Shown here: in pieces, positions 5,595 through 9,239 of the stretch
Numbering within the stretch: the stretch's first letter is position 1
How the letters are laid out: each line of letters opens with the position of its first letter
Source of the DNA: Candidatus Segetimicrobium genomatis
GTDB lineage: Bacteria > Sysuimicrobiota > Sysuimicrobiia > Sysuimicrobiales > Segetimicrobiaceae
NCBI GenBank assembly: GCA_005882445.1
Contig: VBAN01000261.1
Span: 1-9,239, forward strand
Length of the DNA stretch: 9,239 bases
Reading direction: 5' to 3'
Position numbers and translations under genes: made by a program
The notes under the pieces: generated by a model
Database searches by the model: none
What the model saw: only the letters and a program-made list of their open reading frames with translations
Told to the model about the DNA's origin: nothing

Positions 5595-6488
5595 TCAAGT
5601 CCTGGCGGTCGAGACGCGGGTGGCGGTCGCGATCCCGGTCACGATGAGCAAGGTCCCTGCGATCAGTTGCGCGGTGAGCGGTTCGCGAAGGGCCGCGACC
5701 CCCAAGAACAGGCCGAAGATCGGGAACACGTACGTCACGATGGTGGCGCGCGTGGCGCCCCACGCGTTGATGAGATAATAGTAGAGCAGGTACGCGACGC
5801 AGGAGCCCAGCAGGCCCAACCAGCCCAGGGCGAGCCACGTGCCCGGCAGGTGAGGAAGGCGCGGCGGCCACTCGGCGACCGGCACGGCGAGCCAGAGCAC
5901 GGCATCCGCCATGAGCACCGAGGCCGTGGCCTGGACCACCACCGGCTGGCCGCGCAGGGCAGCCCGGGCGAACGTTGCCGCCACCGCGTAACTGCATGAG
6001 GCCGCCAGCACGGCCGCCTGTCCCCAGGTACTCTCCAGGGCCGCCGGCGCTCTCAGATCGCGGCTCATCAGGACGACGACGCCCACAAACCCAAGGGCCA
6101 GGCCCGCCGCGCGCCGCGGGGTGATCTTCTCATCGCGCAGCCAGAAATGGGCAATGATCAGCGTGAACAGCGGCGTTGACCCGTTGAGGATGGCGGCGAG
6201 GCCGGAGGCGATCCGGATCTCGCCCCACGAAATCAACGCGAAGGGCAGCGCGGTGTTGAGCACGGCGAGCCCCAGGAAGCGGACCAGCAGGCTGCGGTCG
6301 CGGGGGATCGCCTGCCCCGTCATCCACGCAAGCGGGAGCAGGCCCAGGAGGCCAAAGAGGAGCCGATAGGCCGCGAGCGTGACGGGGCCGATCTCCGCGA
6401 CGGCGATCTTGATCCACAGAAAGGACGATCCCCAGATCGCCCCCAGCAGCCAGAACGCGCCCCACTCCCGCAGTCTCATCTGGATCAC
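5595..6488 (-). CDS. EamA/DMT-family transporter
   Basis: The 297-aa inner-membrane protein has about ten hydrophobic segments in two repeated EamA domains. The first half has AIWGSSFLWIKIA (17-29) and the hallmark LNGSTPLFTLIIAHFWLRDE (101-120) followed by G-x-x-L-G-F-x-G-V. The second half repeats this as YVFPIFGLFLGVAALREP (253-270) and then IAGTLLIVTGI. Family members export amino acids, nucleobases or other small metabolites; the substrate cannot be inferred here. Length is standard and the gene looks intact. GTG 6488 follows a GGGGGG tract by three bases; ATG 6479 is an alternative start nine bases later. Confidence 0.93.
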   Translation of the reverse strand: MIQMRLREWGAFWLLGAIWGSSFLWIKIAVAEIGPVTLAAYRLLFGLLGLLPLAWMTGQAIPRDRSLLVRFLGLAVLNTALPFALISWGEIRIASGLAAILNGSTPLFTLIIAHFWLRDEKITPRRAAGLALGFVGVVVLMSRDLRAPAALESTWGQAAVLAASCSYAVAATFARAALRGQPVVVQATASVLMADAVLWLAVPVAEWPPRLPHLPGTWLALGWLGLLGSCVAYLLYYYLINAWGATRATIVTYVFPIFGLFLGVAALREPLTAQLIAGTLLIVTGIATATRVSTART

Positions 6489-6597
6489 GTTCCCCCCGCG
6501 AACCCCGCCACGGCCATGATGCTTGGAGGCTACCGCACCCTCGGGGGGACGTCTATCCGGTCCGGCACATCGTACTCACGTCATCATGATCGCGGGG

Positions 6598-7314
6598 TCA
6601 GGGCGCCGGGTCCAGGGGACGAAGACCGACCTCGTCGAGGTGCCGGAGCAAATCCGCGGGATCGTCGTAGACGCGGTACGCCCCCGCGGCCTCGAGTTCG
6701 TCGCGGCCGTAGCCGCCCGAGAGCAACCCCACGCCGAGCGCCCGCGCGCGCCGCGCCGCCAGCAGATCCCAGACGCTGTCACCCACCACGACGCAGCCCT
6801 CCGCCGGCACGCCGAGGCGGCGCGCCGCGAGCAGGAAGAGGTCCGGATCGGGCTTGGCGCGCGCGACGTCGTCTCGAGTGATCACCGGCGCGCCCCCGGG
6901 GACGCCCAGCGCGCCGATCGCCCCGTGCGCCGTGGCCGTGCGGCCGCTTGTCGCGATCGCCCACGGCACCCCGCGGCGGGTCAGCGTCTCGAGCAGGTCG
7001 ACGGCCCCGGGCAGCGGCCGCACCCGATCCGCGAGCTCCGCGTAGGCCCGTTGGTGATCCTCCTGCACGGCCTGGAGCTGGGCGGCCGTCAGGCGGTGGC
7101 CGAGCTCGCGGGCGAGCGCGTGCACGAACAACCCGCCGCTCATCCCGATACGGCGGTGGATGCGCCAGACGGACAGCGCGACCCCCGCGCGCTCGAGCGC
7201 GGAGTGCCAGGCGATCACGTGGTAGTAGACGCTGTCGACGAGCGTCCCATCGAGATCGAATACGAACGCGATCTGCTCGTCCGGTCCATCGCCCGCTCCC
7301 CGGCCCGCGGCCAT
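6598..7314 (-). CDS. HAD-superfamily phosphatase (phosphoglycolate phosphatase/beta-phosphoglucomutase-like)
   Basis: The 238-aa cytoplasmic enzyme carries all four HAD motifs. Motif I is DLDGTLVDS with nucleophile Asp20 and acid/base Asp22. Motif II is ATSG with Ser123. Motif III is Lys154 in AKPDPDLF. Motif IV is GDSVWD with Asp179 and Asp183, which hold Mg2+. The alpha-helical insert between motifs I and II (about residues 29-100) marks subfamily I, the group of Gph and beta-phosphoglucomutase. It would hydrolyse, or less likely isomerise, a small phosphorylated metabolite; the exact substrate is open. ATG 7314 is well supported by GGGGAGG at 7320-7326, five bases upstream. It is divergent from the MFS gene across about 105 nt. 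Confidence 0.93.
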   Translation of the reverse strand: MAAGRGAGDGPDEQIAFVFDLDGTLVDSVYYHVIAWHSALERAGVALSVWRIHRRIGMSGGLFVHALARELGHRLTAAQLQAVQEDHQRAYAELADRVRPLPGAVDLLETLTRRGVPWAIATSGRTATAHGAIGALGVPGGAPVITRDDVARAKPDPDLFLLAARRLGVPAEGCVVVGDSVWDLLAARRARALGVGLLSGGYGRDELEAAGAYRVYDDPADLLRHLDEVGLRPLDPAP

Positions 7315-7419
7315 CGGTTCCTCCCCGTCTCCCGGGAGCCCCGGGATGCCACGCCTCGCGCCATCGGCGCGGCGCTTTGCCAGGCTAACGCGCGCAGTGA
7401 GAGGGCGATTCCGCCGCGC

Positions 7420-8175
7420 ATGAAGGAACTCCCTTCGCGGCCCAAAAGATACGTCGGGTCAGATGGCGAGGACGCGAGCAGGCATCCGAGCACCGTGAAC
7501 GCCATCCTGGAGGGCGTGTGGCGGCGCGTCCCCAAGCCTGATCGGACCAACGCCGGGATGTGGGCGATCGGCGCGGGCCACGCGATGACGCATGCGTACT
7601 CCGCGGCGTTCTACGTGCTGCTGCCGTTCCTGGCCCGGGACCTGGGCCTGACCTACAGCCAGGTCGGCCTGATCATCGCGGTCCGCCAGTTCATGAGCAC
7701 GCTGGTGAACCTGCCGGCCGGCGTGATCGTGGACACCCTGGGCAGGCGCACCCTGTTCATGAGCCTGGCGCTGGCATGGGCCGCCCTCCCCTACCTCCTC
7801 ATCGCCGCCACCTCGAGTTACCCGCTCATCCTCGCGTGTATCGGACTGGTGGGCATCGGCAACTTCCTCTGGCATCCGGCGGCGATCACCTCGATCTCCG
7901 CGATGTACCCGACCCGCCGCGGCTACGGCCTGGCGCTGCACGAGCTGGGCGCAAACCTCGGGGACACCCTCACGCCGCTGGCGGCCGGGCTGCTGCTGGC
8001 GGCGCTCACCTGGCGCAACGTCCTCGTGGTCACCGTCGCCGCGGGCCTGCTCCTGACGCTGGTAATCATGCGGATGATGCCGTCGCCGCGCCCGACTACC
8101 TGCGGGGCCTGCGGGTGCTCGTCCGATCCGGCCGCCTGCTCGTCCTGGCGATGGTCTCGGGGATCCGCGCGATGA
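7420..8175 (+). CDS. MFS transporter, N-terminal half (gene split by a frameshift)
   Basis: This frame encodes the first six transmembrane helices of a major facilitator. MTHAYSAAFYVLLPFLARDLG forms the first helix region, and GVIVDTLGRR (101-110) is motif A in the loop between helices 2 and 3. IGLVGIGNFLWHPAAITSIS and HELGANLGDTLTPLAAGLLL follow. The general look recalls the Fsr (fosmidomycin-resistance) type of drug exporter, but that is only an impression. Similarity ends near MRMMPSP (about 8068-8088); the frame then reads Cys/Pro-rich nonsense to a TGA at 8173-8175. The other half continues in the -1 frame. The start is uncertain: ATG 7420 gives a long tail of about 45 residues before helix 1, and GTG 7495 is an alternative. 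Neither has a strong ribosome site. Confidence 0.85.
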   Translation: MKELPSRPKRYVGSDGEDASRHPSTVNAILEGVWRRVPKPDRTNAGMWAIGAGHAMTHAYSAAFYVLLPFLARDLGLTYSQVGLIIAVRQFMSTLVNLPAGVIVDTLGRRTLFMSLALAWAALPYLLIAATSSYPLILACIGLVGIGNFLWHPAAITSISAMYPTRRGYGLALHELGANLGDTLTPLAAGLLLAALTWRNVLVVTVAAGLLLTLVIMRMMPSPRPTTCGACGCSSDPAACSSWRWSRGSAR

Positions 8176-8708
8176 CGCAGCTCGGTCTGAGCACGTTTCT
8201 GCCGCTGTACCTTTCGAACGAACTTCACGTGCCGGCCGCGCTGCTGGGCCTCTACCTGGCGATCGTCCAGGCGTCCGGGATGGTCGCCACCCCCATCGCC
8301 GGCGCCCTCTCGGACCGCCTGGGACCGAAGCGGGTCGCCACCACGGGGATGTTCACGACGAGCGTGGTCATCCTGGGGTTTGCGGCGCTCAATCTGGGAA
8401 CGGCGTTTGTCGCGGCGCTTGCCCTCCTGGGCTTCTTCGTGTATTCAATGCGCCCGGCCATCTTCCGCTGGGCGATCGGCGTCGTGCCGCGCGAATACGA
8501 GGGAGCGGCCGTGGGCATCCTGTTCACCACCCAGGGTCTGCTCCCGACCGCGATGCCGCTCATCGGAGGGTACCTCGGAGACCACTACGGGCTCCTGTCG
8601 ATCTTCTACGTGATCGCCGGGACCGTGCTGGTCGCGAACCTGGTCCTGCTGTTCGTGCCGGACGTCCGGCGCCCTGCGCCCGTCGAGCCGGGACGGGCGG
8701 CGTCATGA
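8091..8708 (+). CDS. MFS transporter, C-terminal half (-1 frame relative to first half)
   Basis: From PDYLRGLRVLVRSGRLL onward this frame supplies helices 7-12 of the same transporter. GALSDRLGPKRV is the second motif A copy, between helices 8 and 9. YSMRPAIFRWAIGVVP and GILFTTQGLLPTAMPLIGGY follow, and it ends in a short cytoplasmic tail. Both halves together would be about 428 residues, a normal MFS size, so one base is probably missing near 8070-8100, in the central cytoplasmic loop. The first ATG in this frame (8151) would cut into helix 7 and has no ribosome site, so independent expression of a working half is unlikely. I see no slippery heptamer that would suggest programmed frameshifting. 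Confidence 0.85.
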   Translation, partial: PDYLRGLRVLVRSGRLLVLAMVSGIRAMTQLGLSTFLPLYLSNELHVPAALLGLYLAIVQASGMVATPIAGALSDRLGPKRVATTGMFTTSVVILGFAALNLGTAFVAALALLGFFVYSMRPAIFRWAIGVVPREYEGAAVGILFTTQGLLPTAMPLIGGYLGDHYGLLSIFYVIAGTVLVANLVLLFVPDVRRPAPVEPGRAAS

Positions 8709-8721
8709 TCCCGGCCGCCTT

Positions 8722-8749
8722 CCGCGGGCGGGTGTCGCCGCCGCCGCGG
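8722..8749. terminator. GC-rich hairpin between convergent genes
   Basis: CCGCGG-GCGG (8722-8731) pairs with CCGC (8738-8741) and CCGCGG (8744-8749), leaving a six-base loop and a two-base bulge: ten GC pairs. It fills the 42-nt gap between the convergent MFS and AlaX genes and could stop transcription both ways. No T-run follows on either strand, so it is not a textbook intrinsic terminator. Confidence 0.4.
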
Positions 8750-8750
8750 C

Positions 8751-9239
8751 TCAGCGGAGCATGATCTCCAGCCGGCGGTTGGCCTTCCCCTTGTTCTCGG
8801 TCTTGGTGATCGCCAGCCCGCCGATTTCGCCGGTGCGGGCGACGTGCGTGCCGCCGTCGGCCTGGGCGTCGAAGCCCTCGATCTCGATGACGCGCACCTC
8901 CGTGATCTGAGGCGCAAGCCGGACGTTCGCCAGCCGGGTCAGGTCGGACCGCTCGAACTCTTCGCGGGACACGAACCGCACCCGGATCGGCCGGTCCTCC
9001 GAGATGATCCGGTTCGCCTCCGCCTCGATCGCCGCCACGCGCTCCTTGCTCAGGTCCTCCAGCGCAAAGTCCATCCGCGCCCGATCCGGATAGATCGCCC
9101 CACCGGTCACCAGCGCGCCGAACAAACGATACACCGCGCCGACCAGGACGTGCAGACCGGAGTGGTGGCGCATGATGGCGTAGCGACGGTCCCAATCAAC
9201 CCGGCCGCGCACCGCACCACCGGCCGCCGGCCCCTCCAG
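8751..9239 (-). CDS. alaX: AlaX-type alanyl-tRNA editing protein, 5' end cut by right edge
   Basis: The open frame continues to the window edge, so GTG 9212 is not the true start. The 162 visible residues match the C-terminal, catalytic part of AlaX, a free-standing relative of the AlaRS editing domain that removes Ser or Gly wrongly attached to tRNA-Ala. DWDRRYAIMRHHSGLHVL contains the H-x-x-x-H zinc pair (H17, H21 counted from GTG 9212). DGGTHV-x-x-TGEIG (119-130) corresponds to the CGGTHV box, whose His123 is the other ligand. The Cys of that box is Asp119 here (codon 8856-8858). The C-terminal TKTENKGKANRRLEIML is typical of the family. Whether the missing N-terminus is short (AlaX-S) or longer (AlaX-M) cannot be seen. 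It is convergent with the MFS gene. Confidence 0.9.
   Translation of the reverse strand: MEGPAAGGAVRGRVDWDRRYAIMRHHSGLHVLVGAVYRLFGALVTGGAIYPDRARMDFALEDLSKERVAAIEAEANRIISEDRPIRVRFVSREEFERSDLTRLANVRLAPQITEVRVIEIEGFDAQADGGTHVARTGEIGGLAITKTENKGKANRRLEIMLR

Noticed and set aside
6523..7419. Long upstream extension of the MFS frame to 6523
   Set aside because: This stretch is the antisense of the HAD phosphatase gene and has the Arg/Pro/Ala-rich composition of a shadow frame.
8070..8105. Programmed -1 ribosomal frameshift in the MFS gene
   Set aside because: No X-XXY-YYZ slippery heptamer or evident downstream pseudoknot is present; an indel is simpler.

Overview
This is a 9.2 kb, GC-rich piece of a bacterial chromosome with short intergenic gaps. 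The PEP-CTERM protein, the prepilin-like protein and the CCA-encoding tRNA-Pro fit a Gram-negative-type, environmental bacterium. The style resembles uncultivated soil or sediment lineages, but I cannot name a phylum from the sequence alone. It is mostly ordinary metabolic and transport sequence, with several damaged or unusual genes.

Left part (1-3228, all minus strand). A tightly packed acyl-CoA operon reads, in transcription order: a crotonase (enoyl-CoA hydratase/isomerase family), a class III CoA-transferase, a second class III CoA-transferase and the start of an HMG-CoA-lyase-type gene that runs off the left edge. Junctions are 4 nt apart, overlapping (GTGA) or directly abutting. The set suggests activation of a carboxylic acid by CoA transfer, double-bond chemistry on the CoA ester, then C-C cleavage by the lyase. 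The crotonase is broken: about 25 residues, including the first oxyanion-hole segment, are missing and the frame changes. The upstream CoA-transferase also lacks about 28 residues near its C-terminus, in frame.

Middle (3296-4905). A tRNA-Pro(CGG) gene has its own sigma70-like promoter, divergent from the operon. Next comes a secreted PEP-CTERM protein (minus strand), then a roughly 320-nt non-coding gap with two inverted-repeat structures, then a small exported His/Asp/Glu-rich protein (plus strand) that looks like a metal-binding protein.

Right part (4946-9239). On the minus strand are a solitary prepilin-like minor pilin with Asp in place of Glu5, an EamA/DMT exporter and a HAD-family phosphatase. 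Divergent from the phosphatase is an MFS transporter split by a frameshift in its central loop. A likely hairpin separates it from a convergent AlaX-type alanyl-tRNA editing protein cut by the right edge.

Two genes in separate frames plus one in-frame internal gap within 9 kb is the most notable pattern. It means either real gene decay or local assembly/sequencing errors, and the sequence alone cannot decide which. I found no CRISPR array, insertion sequence, phage gene or clearly new multi-gene system.
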